Source: Ectothiorhodospiraceae bacterium (GTDB lineage: Bacteria; Pseudomonadota; Gammaproteobacteria; Nitrococcales; Aquisalimonadaceae). From it: a stretch of DNA of 64,000 nt. The DNA is taken from contig JAFIFU010000007.1 of the NCBI GenBank assembly GCA_020831885.1, forward strand, positions 52,311 through 116,310. The letters are read 5' to 3'. Both the position numbers and the translations under genes were made by a program. Shown here piece after piece: positions 49,830 through 60,838 of the stretch (position 1 is its first letter; each line of letters starts with the position of its first letter). The notes beneath the pieces are model-generated. The model worked only from the letters and a program-made list of their open reading frames with translations, was not told the origin of the DNA and did not search any database.

Positions 49830-51230
49830 ATGGCACAGATCACCTTTCTGGGGGCGGTCGGTGAAGTCACCGGTTCGCGCTATCTGATTGAGACCGACAG
49901 CGCCACCCTGCTGCTGGAATGCGGCCTGCATCAGGGGGGCAGCAAGGCTGAGGAACAGAACCGGCAGTCCCTTGCCCAACTGGCCCGTCAGGTGGATGCG
50001 GTGATCGTCTCGCACGGCCATCTGGACCACTCCGGCCTGGTGCCCCGTCTCGTGCACGACGGTTACCGGGGGCCCGTGTACTGTACCGGGGGCACCTTCG
50101 AGCTCCTGGAGATCATGTGGCGTGATGCGGCGCAGGTGCTTGGCCGGGAGCTGGAGTGGGAGAACCGGTGGCGGGAACGGGCGGGCAAGCCGCTGCTGGA
50201 ACCCGTTTACCTGCCGGAGGATGTGGATCAGGCCCTGGGGCAATGCCGCTACTTCCCCTACGGGCAGTCCGTGGATCTCTGTGCCGACGCCAGGCTGCTG
50301 TTCCGGGATGCCGGTCACATCCTCGGGTCCGCCATCGTCGAGTTGAACCTGCAGTCCGGCGGGCGGGAGCAGCGTCTGGTGTTCTCCGGCGATCTGGGCA
50401 ATCCCCGTTCCGCCCTGATGCGTGATCCGGAGAGTCCCGATTCGGCCGACCTGGTGCTGCTGGAGAGCACCTACGGCAATCGTGATCATCGTCCGCTGGA
50501 GGACACCATCGAGGAATTCGCCGCCGTGCTGGAGGATGCCTTCGAGCAGGGCGGCAATGTGCTCATCCCCGCCTTTGCAGTGGGACGGACCCAGGAAATC
50601 CTGTTCCATCTGGGTACCCTGCGTCGGCAGGGCCGGCTTCGGCAACAACGCATTTTTCTCGACAGCCCCATGGCCATCGAGGTCACCGAACTCTACCACC
50701 GGCGGCGACGGGTTCTGGAGGCCGAGGATGTCGCCGGTTCCGGTTGGGAAACCGGACAACTGGCGGAATCCATCCTGCCGGGTCTGCAGCTTTCGCGTAC
50801 CGTGGAGGAATCCATGGCCATCAACCGCATCCATGGTGGGGCTGTCATCATTGCGGGCAGCGGCATGTGCACCGGTGGGCGTATCCGCCATCATCTGAAG
50901 TACAACCTGGGCCGGCGCAACTGCCGTATCGTTATCGCCGGTTTCCAGGCCCAGGGGACGCTGGGTCGACAATTGGTGGATGGTGCCGAGACGGTGCGGC
51001 TGTTCGGGGAGGATCACCCGGTTCGCGCCACGGTGCATACCCTGGGCGGCTTCTCCGCGCACGCCGGGCAATCGGAACTGCTGGCCTGGGCTGGACGTTT
51101 CCGCACCCGACCACGCGTTTTCCTGGTGCACGGTGAGCCCGAGGCTCAGCAGGCGCTGCAACGGGCCATGAAGGAGCAACTGGGTATCGACGCGGTCATC
51201 CCCGAGCCGGGACAGACAGAACCCGTTTGA
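49830..51230 (+). CDS. MBL-fold RNA nuclease (beta-CASP family)
   Basis: 466 residues from MAQITFLGAVGEVTGSRYLI. The metallo-beta-lactamase motif is SHGHLDHSG (His62, His64, Asp66, His67), with further ligands in RDAGHILGSAIVELN and FSGDLGN. The beta-CASP part has AVGRTQEIL, IFLDSPMAIEVTELY and GSGMCTGGRIRHHL. The C-terminal RNA specificity segment (TVHTLGGFSAHAGQSELLAW, VFLVHGEPEA) closes the fold. Such enzymes are exo- or endoribonucleases of the archaeal/bacterial CPSF type. The frame extends 24 codons upstream without support. A long inverted repeat follows the gene. Confidence 0.92.
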   Translation: MAQITFLGAVGEVTGSRYLIETDSATLLLECGLHQGGSKAEEQNRQSLAQLARQVDAVIVSHGHLDHSGLVPRLVHDGYRGPVYCTGGTFELLEIMWRDAAQVLGRELEWENRWRERAGKPLLEPVYLPEDVDQALGQCRYFPYGQSVDLCADARLLFRDAGHILGSAIVELNLQSGGREQRLVFSGDLGNPRSALMRDPESPDSADLVLLESTYGNRDHRPLEDTIEEFAAVLEDAFEQGGNVLIPAFAVGRTQEILFHLGTLRRQGRLRQQRIFLDSPMAIEVTELYHRRRRVLEAEDVAGSGWETGQLAESILPGLQLSRTVEESMAINRIHGGAVIIAGSGMCTGGRIRHHLKYNLGRRNCRIVIAGFQAQGTLGRQLVDGAETVRLFGEDHPVRATVHTLGGFSAHAGQSELLAWAGRFRTRPRVFLVHGEPEAQQALQRAMKEQLGIDAVIPEPGQTEPV

Positions 51231-51273
51231 ATCCGGAGTATTGGACTTCCCGTTCTCCGCGGTCACAATGGGT

Positions 51274-51326
51274 GTACCGGGCTTTCAGCAAATATTGCCA
51301 TGCCATCCCTGCTGAAAGGCCGGTAC
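51274..51326. promoter_or_regulatory. 17-bp inverted repeat upstream of the ATP-grasp operon
   Basis: GTACCGGGCTTTCAGCA (51274-51290) and TGCTGAAAGGCCGGTAC (51310-51326) are complementary at 16 of 17 positions around a 19-base loop. It lies 43 bases after the nuclease stop and 144 bases before the ATP-grasp ATG. It may be a terminator, a leader structure or an operator. Confidence 0.55.
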
Positions 51327-51470
51327 GGGCGATTCGGTCCCTTCCGGCCGGATTCCGGGCGCGGGCGGCTTGCGGCATCGCCGCCACGGTGTCCCGGAGT
51401 ACATGATACCGGTCGGTCTCCCATCATCCCGCTACGGCGGGCTACACGCCGTGAGACGAGGGAATACGCT

Positions 51471-52694
51471 ATGGCCAAAAATCCGGAGAAGGGGTACGTG
51501 GCCCTGCTGGGCTGGTCCCTGAACGCTGTGGAAGCGGCTGAGGATTTCGATCGCCGCTATGTGGTGGTGGCGCCTGACTGGGCCGAGGACTACTGCAAGC
51601 AACATGGCATCCCCTACGTGCCCTGGAACTTCGAGCGGCTCAACGATCGCTCCATGGAGATTGCCGAAAAGCTCCAGGAGATGGGGGTGAACGTGGCGAT
51701 ACCGCTGTTCGAGGAAACCGTTGAATGGGCAGGGGCCATCAATTCGGTGTTACTGGACAATCCCCGGTTGCTGGGCCAGTCCATGCTGATGCGGGACAAG
51801 TCGCTGATGAAGCGCCGTGCCCAGTTGGGTGGTATCCGGGTGGGCATTTTCGAGGAGGCCCATGACCGGGAGGATGTCATCCGGTTTTTGAAACGGGTGA
51901 ACCAGACCCTGCTCAAGCTCGATGGGGATCCCAACGATCCCATTCACTTCAAGGCATTCGACAAAGCCGGCTGCCTGGGGCACCGGGTGATCCGCACCCC
52001 GGACGATGTGGACGCCATCCCGGACGAGGAATTCCCGGCGTTGATGGAATCGCATCTGGATGGCTGGGAGTTCGCGGTGGAAGCCTGGATACACGATGGC
52101 AAGATCCGTTTCCTCAACATCTCGGAATACGTGACCCTGGGGTACTCGGTGCACGTCCCGGCATCGCCGGAGCTGGAGCGGTACCGGCCGATGATTACCC
52201 AGCAGATCGAGAAACTGATCCGCACCTTTGACATCGATTTCGGTTTCATCCACCCGGAGTACTTCGTGACCAGCGATGGTGAGATGTACTTCGGCGAGGT
52301 GGCTTATCGCCCGCCCGGGTTCAAGGTGTTCGAACTGCTGGAGCGTGTCTACGGCTTCAATGCCTATCAGGGCCTGATCCTGGCCTTCGATCCCAAGACC
52401 ACGGAGGAGGAGATCACCACCTTCTTCCCGCGGGAAGTGGTGGATGCCAAGGGCTATGCCGGCTGTTTCGGTGTTTACCCCCGGCGGCGTGTGGTCAGCC
52501 GCCTGGAGATCCCGGAGGAGACGGAGAATCACCCCTATTTCGAGTCCCACGAACTGACGCCACCGGTGGAGGAAACCGTGACCAAGCGCACGGCCTTCGG
52601 TACGCACTGGGGGTTAATCTACTTCCGGGGTGATGATGCCAAGGAGATGCACGATGTGCTGAAAATGCAGGAGGAGCTGGATTTCTACGTATAA
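51471..52694 (+). CDS. ATP-grasp carboxylate-amine ligase-like protein
   Basis: 407 residues from MAKNPEKGYVALLGWSLNAV. The N-terminal pre-ATP-grasp part is followed by the lysine segment MRDKSLMKRRAQLGGIRVGI (about residues 105-124), HFKAFDKAGCLGHRVIRTPD, FAVEAWIHDGKIRFLNISEY and GFIHPEYFVTSDGEMYFGEV, then AYRPPG. These are ATP- and metal-binding elements of ATP-grasp enzymes, which couple a carboxylate to an amine or thiol through an acyl phosphate. Substrates are unknown. A 676-residue cysteine-enzyme-like gene begins 30 bases later, so they form an operon. Confidence 0.88.
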   Translation: MAKNPEKGYVALLGWSLNAVEAAEDFDRRYVVVAPDWAEDYCKQHGIPYVPWNFERLNDRSMEIAEKLQEMGVNVAIPLFEETVEWAGAINSVLLDNPRLLGQSMLMRDKSLMKRRAQLGGIRVGIFEEAHDREDVIRFLKRVNQTLLKLDGDPNDPIHFKAFDKAGCLGHRVIRTPDDVDAIPDEEFPALMESHLDGWEFAVEAWIHDGKIRFLNISEYVTLGYSVHVPASPELERYRPMITQQIEKLIRTFDIDFGFIHPEYFVTSDGEMYFGEVAYRPPGFKVFELLERVYGFNAYQGLILAFDPKTTEEEITTFFPREVVDAKGYAGCFGVYPRRRVVSRLEIPEETENHPYFESHELTPPVEETVTKRTAFGTHWGLIYFRGDDAKEMHDVLKMQEELDFYV

Positions 52695-52724
52695 TGCACC
52701 TCCGGATCATGATGAGGAGCGGGC

Positions 52725-54755
<2,031 letters not shown>

Positions 54756-54861
54756 AGCGGATCGCAGGCATTTTCCCATGCTTGTCTATAGTATCGTGAC
54801 GTGTCTCATGCTGGGCGCGTGATGTCCTGTTCAATGTTTCACCGCCGGAGGGGTGTTGTCC

Positions 54862-55686
54862 ATGGATACAGACGAGATTCTCGGTGTGGTGCAGGAAAGC
54901 GGTACGGACCTGGTACTGAACCTCATCGCCGCCATCGCCATCTTTGTCATCGGCCGGTGGGTGATCCGGCTTGTTCACCGCTTCCTGCTCAAGGGGTTGG
55001 AACGCGCGAAGGTGGAACCGATACTCGTCAAGTTCCTGGGCAATATCGTCTACACGATTCTGCTCATCTTCGTCGTCCTGGCCGCGGTCAGCCAACTCGG
55101 CATTCAGACCACCTCGCTGATCGCACTGCTCGGTGCGGCCGGCCTCGCCGTGGGTCTGGCACTGCAGGGCTCATTGGCGAACTTCGCCGCCGGGGTGCTG
55201 TTGATCATCTTCCGGCCGTACAAGGTGGGTGATTACATCGAGGGTGGCGGTGTGGCGGGTACCGTGGACGAGGTGCAGATTTTCACCACCATCCTGAACA
55301 CACCGGACAACCGTCGTGTGGTGGTGCCCAACGGGCAGATGATGGGCGGCACCATCACCAACTACTCCGCCTATCCCACGCGGCGGGTGGATCTGGTTGC
55401 CAGCGTCAGCTATGACGACGACTCCGACAAGGTGCGGGCGGTGCTCCAGGACATCGTCAACGGCGACGAACGGGTGCTGCCAGAGCCGGCGCCGAATATC
55501 CGCATGACGGCGCATTCGGATTCCAGTGTGGACTGGATTGTGCGCCCCTGGGTCAAGACCGAGGACTACTGGGGCGTGTACTGGGAACTGACCGAGAAGA
55601 TCAAACGCCGCTTCGACGAGGAGGGCATCACTATTCCCTATCCTCAGCGGGACGTCCATCTGTACCACCACGAGAAGGAGGCTTGA
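54862..55686 (+). CDS. Mechanosensitive ion channel, small-conductance (MscS) family
   Basis: 274 residues from MDTDEILGVVQESGTDLVLN, with GGAGGGG 8 bases upstream. Three membrane helices end in the pore helix TM3, ALLGAAGLAVGLALQGSLAN followed by FAAGVLLIIFRPYKVGD. The cytoplasmic beta/alpha domain follows (TVDEVQIFTTILNTPDNRRV, YDDDSDKVRAVLQDIVN). MscS opens under membrane tension and releases solutes during osmotic downshock. The size is close to E. coli MscS (286 residues). The end overlaps the convergent EB-dehydrogenase-like gene by 56 bases. Confidence 0.92.
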   Translation: MDTDEILGVVQESGTDLVLNLIAAIAIFVIGRWVIRLVHRFLLKGLERAKVEPILVKFLGNIVYTILLIFVVLAAVSQLGIQTTSLIALLGAAGLAVGLALQGSLANFAAGVLLIIFRPYKVGDYIEGGGVAGTVDEVQIFTTILNTPDNRRVVVPNGQMMGGTITNYSAYPTRRVDLVASVSYDDDSDKVRAVLQDIVNGDERVLPEPAPNIRMTAHSDSSVDWIVRPWVKTEDYWGVYWELTEKIKRRFDEEGITIPYPQRDVHLYHHEKEA

Positions 55687-57031
55687 GGCGACCCGCCGCC
55701 TCGGCCAGCGCCCGCTCGTGCGCCGCGATCAGTGCGTTGAGCGTCTCGGGATCATGCTGATCCCACACGCCGAGTTCCCCCTCGCGGACCAGGTCGCTGC
55801 CCGGATGATCGCTGTTCAGCCATTGCCAGGTCACCTGACCGGGGTAGAGGAGCGCAACCTCGGTCCACCGGGGTTGTGCCGCGTCCAGCTCACCGTCCAC
55901 GCGCCGGGCAACGATGTCGGCCTCCTGATCCGCTCCCAGAGCCAACTGCAGGGGTAGGGATACGCGATGCCAGCGGGCGCCGACGGCGCCGCTGTGGACG
56001 GCGAAAGCGACCGTGTACCGCCCGCCATCGCGTAATGACTTGCTGTCCATGATGTTCGGTGCATCCAGGCTCCGCGTCAGCCGGATCCGCCATGCACCGT
56101 CCCGATAGCCCCCTGCAGCGCGGATGGCGCCGCGGCTGCCGTCCGGTTTCCGCAGCAAGCGCTGCGGGATCACGTCTCCGTTCCGCCAATCGTGGTCCGG
56201 GTTGAACGGGATGGCGTTCTGTTCGGAGATGAAGTAGACATCGTCCTGTCCGTACTCCCGCGCCCGCAGACGATCCCAGTCCAGCGCAGGGGCCCCGACC
56301 TGGTCCGGATCGAACATCCATGCCGGATGGCCGCCCTCCGCGTCCCAGTTGGTGGTGTACATTCCCCGGCCTTCGGATGAGAGCCGGTAGTGCAGCACGT
56401 AACCGTTGTCGGCGTACCCCACCGGATGGCTGCGGTGGGCCCGCCATTGCCAGAGGTCCAGGAACTGGCCGGACTCCTGCATGGCTTGCAGTTCAGCATC
56501 GTCCCGCAGCCGGCTCCAGGACGGTTCCTCCGGTTCCCCGTGCCGTGTGCCGGGCAGGTACTTGCGCACGTCACTGCGGCCCATGGCCTGACCGAGTTTC
56601 GGGTGGGCGCGTACCGCATCCCGGTCTGCCGCGGACGACAGCGTGCGCATCCCCTCATGGATCAGCATCCAGCCTCCGTAGCGCTCAAAGCCGTTCACGC
56701 TGCCGTCGTCCAGCAGCATGGAGATCCGGTCCTCGTACAGGCCATGGGGGTCGGGGCCGCGGGAACCATCGCCCTTGCGGATCCAGTCACCGTCCCGGTA
56801 GACCCAGTACTGGTGATACCAACTCGGGGAGTCCGTCCGGTACTTGTAGCGGAGTTGCACGTGGCTCTCGTTGTAGACCACGTCCACGAACAGCCTGTCA
56901 TGACGGTCTTCCGGGACCGGCAGGAAGATGTTCCTGTCCGGATCCTCCAGTTCGGCCTCCATGGCCGGCAGGTTGGCTGAAAACAGGAATCCGGTCAGGA
57001 ACAGTACGAGAGCGCCCGTGAACTGCATCAC
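55631..57031 (-). CDS. Ethylbenzene dehydrogenase-related, heme-binding-domain protein
   Basis: 466 residues. Residues 1-23 form a signal peptide (MMQFTGALVLFLTGFLFSAN). The mature part has DRLFVDVVYNESHVQLRYKY, SMLLDDGSVNGFERYGGWML, DGAWRIRLTRSLDAPN and YTVAFAVHSGAVGARWHRVS, the pattern of the EB_dh/DmsC-type heme-b-binding domain of DMSO-reductase-like complexes. No C-x2-C-H heme c motif is seen. Such proteins are periplasmic redox partners. No molybdenum subunit is nearby, and TRAP genes follow upstream in the same orientation. The C-terminal 18 codons overlap the mscS gene. Confidence 0.78.
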   Translation of the reverse strand: MMQFTGALVLFLTGFLFSANLPAMEAELEDPDRNIFLPVPEDRHDRLFVDVVYNESHVQLRYKYRTDSPSWYHQYWVYRDGDWIRKGDGSRGPDPHGLYEDRISMLLDDGSVNGFERYGGWMLIHEGMRTLSSAADRDAVRAHPKLGQAMGRSDVRKYLPGTRHGEPEEPSWSRLRDDAELQAMQESGQFLDLWQWRAHRSHPVGYADNGYVLHYRLSSEGRGMYTTNWDAEGGHPAWMFDPDQVGAPALDWDRLRAREYGQDDVYFISEQNAIPFNPDHDWRNGDVIPQRLLRKPDGSRGAIRAAGGYRDGAWRIRLTRSLDAPNIMDSKSLRDGGRYTVAFAVHSGAVGARWHRVSLPLQLALGADQEADIVARRVDGELDAAQPRWTEVALLYPGQVTWQWLNSDHPGSDLVREGELGVWDQHDPETLNALIAAHERALAEAAGRLKPPSRGGTDGRPAEDRE

Positions 57032-57053
57032 CGCCTCCTTCAGTGGTTCAGGA

Positions 57054-58340
57054 TCATTGCGCTCCCAGCGAGGGCAGCCACAGCGAGATCTGAGGGAACA
57101 GTATCACGAGCACCGTGGCAAGAAGCAGGATGAAGATGAACGGCGGGGTGCCGCGGATGACGTCAAGATAGGGTCGACGGAACACCGCCATGGCAGTGAA
57201 GATGTCGCAACCGAACGGCGGCGTGGCCGAACCGATGGCTGCCTGCAGGGTTACCACCACGCCCACGTGTACCGGATCCAGGCCGGTGGCCTGCACCAGG
57301 GGGGCGAACAGCGGCGTGAGAATGAGGATGACCACAATCGGGTCCACGAACATGCAGCCGATGAAATAGGCCACGGCGATCAGCGCCAGCGCCGCAGTCG
57401 GATTGTCGCCAAAGGCGGCGATGATGGGCTGCAGGATCTGTGTCGGAATGCCGGCGGTGGACAAGGCCTGGGAGAAGGCATAGCCGGCAGCCACCAGAAT
57501 GAACACCACCGCGGTGATCATCCCGGTGGACAAGGCGATGGAACCCATGTCCTTGAGCGAAACCTTGCGGTAGATCACCACTTCCAGCAGAAACGCGTAC
57601 AGGACCGCCATGGCCGAAGCCTCCACCGGGCTGAAGGTCCCGGTGTAGATGCCACCCACCACCAGGATCGGGAAGCCCAGCGGCAGCAGCGCCCGGCGCA
57701 GGGCCCGCAGGCGCACGCGCCAGCCGACGCGTGCCTCCGGTTCAATGCCCATGATGCGGGATGCCACATAGCAGTACACGGAGAACATCAGCAGGATCAT
57801 GATCCCGGGGAGGATCCCGGCGATGAACAGGTCACCGATGGAGGCGCCGCGGGCGATCACACCGTAGACGATCATGCCGATGCTGGGTGGGATGAGCAGG
57901 GCGATATCGCTGGCGTTGATGATGAGCGCCAGGGCAAAGCTGTCCTTGTAGCCCTTCTCCAGCAGGCGGGGGCGCATGGGGCCCCCCATGGCCACCACCG
58001 TGGCCTGGGTGGAGCCGGAGACGGCGCCGAACAACGTGCAGCTTGCAGCGGTGGTGATGGGCAGCCCGCCGCGCAGATGGCCACAAAAGGCGCTGACCAG
58101 GTCCAGCAGCCGGTTCGCGGTGTGCCCCTTGGTCATGATGTCCGCAGCGAAGATAAACATGGGCACCGCGGCCAGCACCCAGTTGCTGACCCCGGTGATC
58201 ATCCAACTGATGCCCTGGTCGGGCCCGAAGAAGGTCATGCCGGTGAACATCATGAACAGCGTCGCTGTGAGCAGCGGGACCATCATCGGAAATCCCAGCA
58301 GCAGCAGGACGATCATCAGCAGTACCAGCCAGGTCAGCAT
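57054..58340 (-). CDS. dctM: TRAP transporter large permease (DctM)
   Basis: 428 residues with about 12 membrane helices. The family elements are MLTWLVLLMIVLLLLGFPMM at the start, PMFIFAADIMTKGHTANRLL and SDIALLIPPSIGMIVYGVIA in the middle, and MFVDPIVVILILTPLFAPLV near the end. DctM is the ion-coupled transport subunit of a TRAP importer, usually of organic acids or related solutes. It lies 40 bases downstream of the small permease gene on the same strand. The substrate is set by the binding protein, encoded divergently. Confidence 0.92.
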   Translation of the reverse strand: MLTWLVLLMIVLLLLGFPMMVPLLTATLFMMFTGMTFFGPDQGISWMITGVSNWVLAAVPMFIFAADIMTKGHTANRLLDLVSAFCGHLRGGLPITTAASCTLFGAVSGSTQATVVAMGGPMRPRLLEKGYKDSFALALIINASDIALLIPPSIGMIVYGVIARGASIGDLFIAGILPGIMILLMFSVYCYVASRIMGIEPEARVGWRVRLRALRRALLPLGFPILVVGGIYTGTFSPVEASAMAVLYAFLLEVVIYRKVSLKDMGSIALSTGMITAVVFILVAAGYAFSQALSTAGIPTQILQPIIAAFGDNPTAALALIAVAYFIGCMFVDPIVVILILTPLFAPLVQATGLDPVHVGVVVTLQAAIGSATPPFGCDIFTAMAVFRRPYLDVIRGTPPFIFILLLATVLVILFPQISLWLPSLGAQ

Positions 58341-58380
58341 GCGTCCCCCCAGAGGCCGGCCTCACGGCCGGCCGGTCGTC

Positions 58381-59004
58381 TTATTGCTTGTTCTGATCGG
58401 AGCCGGTTGAGGTGCCACCGTTCTCGGTGGGAACCTCGTCATAAACCTCGCGCTCGGTGAAGGAGCGGAACACGCCCGGTGTGGTCAGGTTGCGCAGCGC
58501 CGTCAACCAGTACTGGAGCCCGGCGAGGAAAAAGCCGACGGGCAGCACGGCATAGATCATCCAGAGCGGGATGTTCAGTGCCGATGAGGTGCGCCCGCGG
58601 CCATGGATGGTCTGAACGTAGCCGAGTGCCTCCCATGCCAGGTAGAACAACAGGGTGCCGGTCAGCAGGCAGATGAACACCAGCAGCGCCTTGCGCGCCG
58701 TGCCCCGCAGTTGGTCGTAGAGGGCGGACATGGAGATGTGCCGGGCCCGGCGCACCGCGTAACTGACGCCGACAAAGGTGATCAGGATGATCAACAGTTC
58801 CGTGATCTCGGTGACACCGGGAATGCCGATCCGGAAAAATGTCCGCCCCAGGACGTGGGTGACCATGACGATGGCCATGACCAGGATGGAGCCGCCCACA
58901 ATGAACACTTCGGCGTACTCCAGAATGCGGTCTATACCGCGGATCACTCTCTGAATCAGGTTCCCAGAACCTCGTATCGGCTGCTCTGCGCCGGATTCAG
59001 TCAT
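58381..59004 (-). CDS. dctQ: TRAP transporter small permease (DctQ)
   Basis: 207 residues from MTESGAEQPIRGSGNLIQRV, with GGAGGAAAGGAC before the ATG. Four membrane helices are visible (IVGGSILVMAIVMVTHVLGR, ITELLIILITFVGVSYAVRR). ALLVFICLLTGTLLFYLAWE and IYAVLPVGFFLAGLQYW complete them. DctQ pairs with DctM. The C-terminus is polar (TENGGTSTGSDQNKQ). The very long open frame upstream to 60165 is antisense to the binding protein gene and is rejected. It is divergent from dctP with a 147-base spacer. Confidence 0.9.
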   Translation of the reverse strand: MTESGAEQPIRGSGNLIQRVIRGIDRILEYAEVFIVGGSILVMAIVMVTHVLGRTFFRIGIPGVTEITELLIILITFVGVSYAVRRARHISMSALYDQLRGTARKALLVFICLLTGTLLFYLAWEALGYVQTIHGRGRTSSALNIPLWMIYAVLPVGFFLAGLQYWLTALRNLTTPGVFRSFTEREVYDEVPTENGGTSTGSDQNKQ

Positions 59005-59151
59005 GTCCTTTCCTCCGCCAGGCACGCGCGCTTTCTTTTGACAATAACCCACTTGGGGCGGCTTGGACACCGCATAGACAAGGCGAGGCCGTGTGTTAAG
59101 GTTGAAAAAGTACCCATTCAAGACGAGCAAGAACGAAAGGAGGGAGCAGTA

Positions 59152-60177
59152 ATGCGCTGGAAAACGGGAGTTTGCGCGGCTGCGCTCGGGGTGGCCATGC
59201 TCGGTACCGGTACCGCTCATGCCATCGAAGCCCAGACCTGGCGTTTCGGTCTCGAGGAAATTGAAGGCAGCGTCCAGTACGAATACGCGGCGCGCTTCGG
59301 CGAACTGATGAATGAGCGTACGGACGGCGCCGTGACCGTCCAGCTTTTCCCTTACGGCCAGCTTGGCGGCCTGACGGACATCTACGACGCCGTGCAGAGT
59401 GGCGCCATTCAGCTCGCGTTCGGTTCGGGCTTTCTCGGCGGCACCGTACCCGAGAGTCAGTTGTTCAGCCTGAACTTCATCCTCACCGACGATGAGTGGA
59501 CCAATACCCAGATCCTCAATTCCGAGGCGTTCCGCAAGAACGAGGATTTCCTGAACGCGTTCCGCGACCGTGATCTGCACCCGCTGGCCGTGGTGCCGGA
59601 GGGCTGGCAGGTCTGGGGGCTGCAGCAACCGGTACGCACCCCCGAGGATTTCTCCGGCGTCGCCATCCGGACCATGGACAACCGCCTGTTGCGCGAAACC
59701 TACCAGGCCTATGGGGCTGATCCCACCACCATGGAATACGGAGAGATCTACAGCGGCCTGCAGCTTGGTCAGATCGAGGGGAACATCCAGCCGGTGTTCG
59801 CCCACGAGGAGATGAGCTTCTACGAGGTGCAGGATTACCTGGTCTTCGCCAACCAGGCGCAGTTTATCGCCACCTTCATGGCCAACCGGGACTGGTACGA
59901 CAGCCTGTCGGATGAACTCAAGGGGATCATCGACGATGTCGTGGTGGAACTGGTGGAATACATCCACGACGTTCAGGTCCGTCTGAACACGGACCGCCTG
60001 GATATCATTACGGATAACAGCGATATCCAGCTCGTGGAGCTGACGGCCGAGGAACGCGAGGCGTTCAGGGAGCGGAGTCTTCCGGTTCGCGACACCTTTG
60101 TGGACATGGTCGGCGATCGGGGTGAACGTCTGCTGAATCTGCTTCTGGAGCTCGTTGAAGAGCACGAGGGCTCCTGA
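59152..60177 (+). CDS. dctP: TRAP transporter substrate-binding protein (DctP)
   Basis: 341 residues from MRWKTGVCAAALGVAMLGTG (signal peptide, cut near AHA at 23-25), with AAAGGAGGGAG before the ATG. The mature protein is a DctP-type binding protein: PYGQLGGLTDIYDAVQSGAI, SGVAIRTMDNRLLRETYQAY (the Arg for a carboxylate ligand) and EYGEIYSGLQLGQIEGNIQP. It binds solute in the periplasm and hands it to DctQM. It is divergent from dctQM, whereas most TRAP operons encode all three together. A hairpin-rich region follows. Confidence 0.92.
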   Translation: MRWKTGVCAAALGVAMLGTGTAHAIEAQTWRFGLEEIEGSVQYEYAARFGELMNERTDGAVTVQLFPYGQLGGLTDIYDAVQSGAIQLAFGSGFLGGTVPESQLFSLNFILTDDEWTNTQILNSEAFRKNEDFLNAFRDRDLHPLAVVPEGWQVWGLQQPVRTPEDFSGVAIRTMDNRLLRETYQAYGADPTTMEYGEIYSGLQLGQIEGNIQPVFAHEEMSFYEVQDYLVFANQAQFIATFMANRDWYDSLSDELKGIIDDVVVELVEYIHDVQVRLNTDRLDIITDNSDIQLVELTAEEREAFRERSLPVRDTFVDMVGDRGERLLNLLLELVEEHEGS

Positions 60178-60180
60178 GCC

Positions 60181-60231
60181 GGCAGCCCCCGGCTGCCGTT
60201 ATCGGCCCGGTCTCCCCCGGGAGACCGGGCC
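60181..60231 (+). terminator. Double hairpin after dctP
   Basis: GGCAGCC-CCC-GGCTGCC (60181-60197) is followed by GGCCCGGTCTCCC (60204-60216) pairing with GGGAGACCGGGCC (60219-60231), 13 bp with a 2-base centre. Strong GC hairpins directly after the stop, before the thioredoxin-like gene, suggest a terminator. There is no T-tract. Confidence 0.5.
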
Positions 60232-60252
60232 ACTCCCAGGAGGCAAGCCCAC

Positions 60253-60825
60253 ATGCCACCGGTACAACAGTCCGCCACGCTGGAGCTGGGCATGGAGGCT
60301 CCCGATTTCCGTCTGCGCGATACGGATGGAGCCATCGTTGCCCGGGACGATTTCGCCGATTCCCCGGCATTGCTGGTGGTGTTCATGTGCAATCATTGCC
60401 CCTACGTGCGCCATCTCGCCCACGGCCTGGCCAGTTTCGCCCGAGAGTATGCGCCGAAGGGGCTCGCGGTGGTGGGCATCAACTCCAATGATGCCCAGCG
60501 TTACCCGGAGGACAGTTTCGATGCCATGGTCCGGGAGAAAGCGCGCATCGGCTACCCCTTCCCCTATCTCCATGACGAGGGCCAGACGGTGGCCCGCGCC
60601 TTCGGTGCGGCATGCACACCGGACTTCTTCCTGTTCGATGCCGAACGGCGACTGGTCTACCACGGCCAGTTCGATGACAGCCGGCCCGGCAACAAGCGGC
60701 CGGTGACCGGTGATGATCTTCGGGAGGCCACCAGGGCGGTCCTCCTGGGCGAGGAAATCAACCCGGATCAATCGCCCAGCGTCGGCTGCAGCATCAAGTG
60801 GAAGACCGGGTCCTCGCCCGGCTGA
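60253..60825 (+). CDS. Thioredoxin-family protein (peroxiredoxin/AhpC-TSA-like)
   Basis: 190 residues from MPPVQQSATLELGMEAPDFR, with AGGAGGCAAGC upstream. The fold has VFMCNHCPYVRHLAHGLASF (Cys46, Cys49, C-N-H-C active motif), VVGINSNDAQRYPED and GAACTPDFFLFDAERRLVYH. A cis-Pro precedes DFFLF. Such proteins are cytoplasmic thiol oxidoreductases of unknown partner. It is likely the first gene of an operon with the TonB receptor, which starts 13 bases after the stop. Confidence 0.88.
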   Translation: MPPVQQSATLELGMEAPDFRLRDTDGAIVARDDFADSPALLVVFMCNHCPYVRHLAHGLASFAREYAPKGLAVVGINSNDAQRYPEDSFDAMVREKARIGYPFPYLHDEGQTVARAFGAACTPDFFLFDAERRLVYHGQFDDSRPGNKRPVTGDDLREATRAVLLGEEINPDQSPSVGCSIKWKTGSSPG

Positions 60826-60838
60826 AGGCCACCGTTCC

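Noticed and set aside
56928..58460. A 510-codon ORF on the plus strand opposite the TRAP permease genes
   Set aside because: Composition is dominated by His, Gly, Asp and Gln repeats with no domain, and it overlaps dctM and dctQ on the other strand.
59005..60165. Long N-terminal extension of the dctQ frame
   Set aside because: It is antisense to dctP. The ATG at 59004 with GGAGGAAAGGAC before it is the natural DctQ start.
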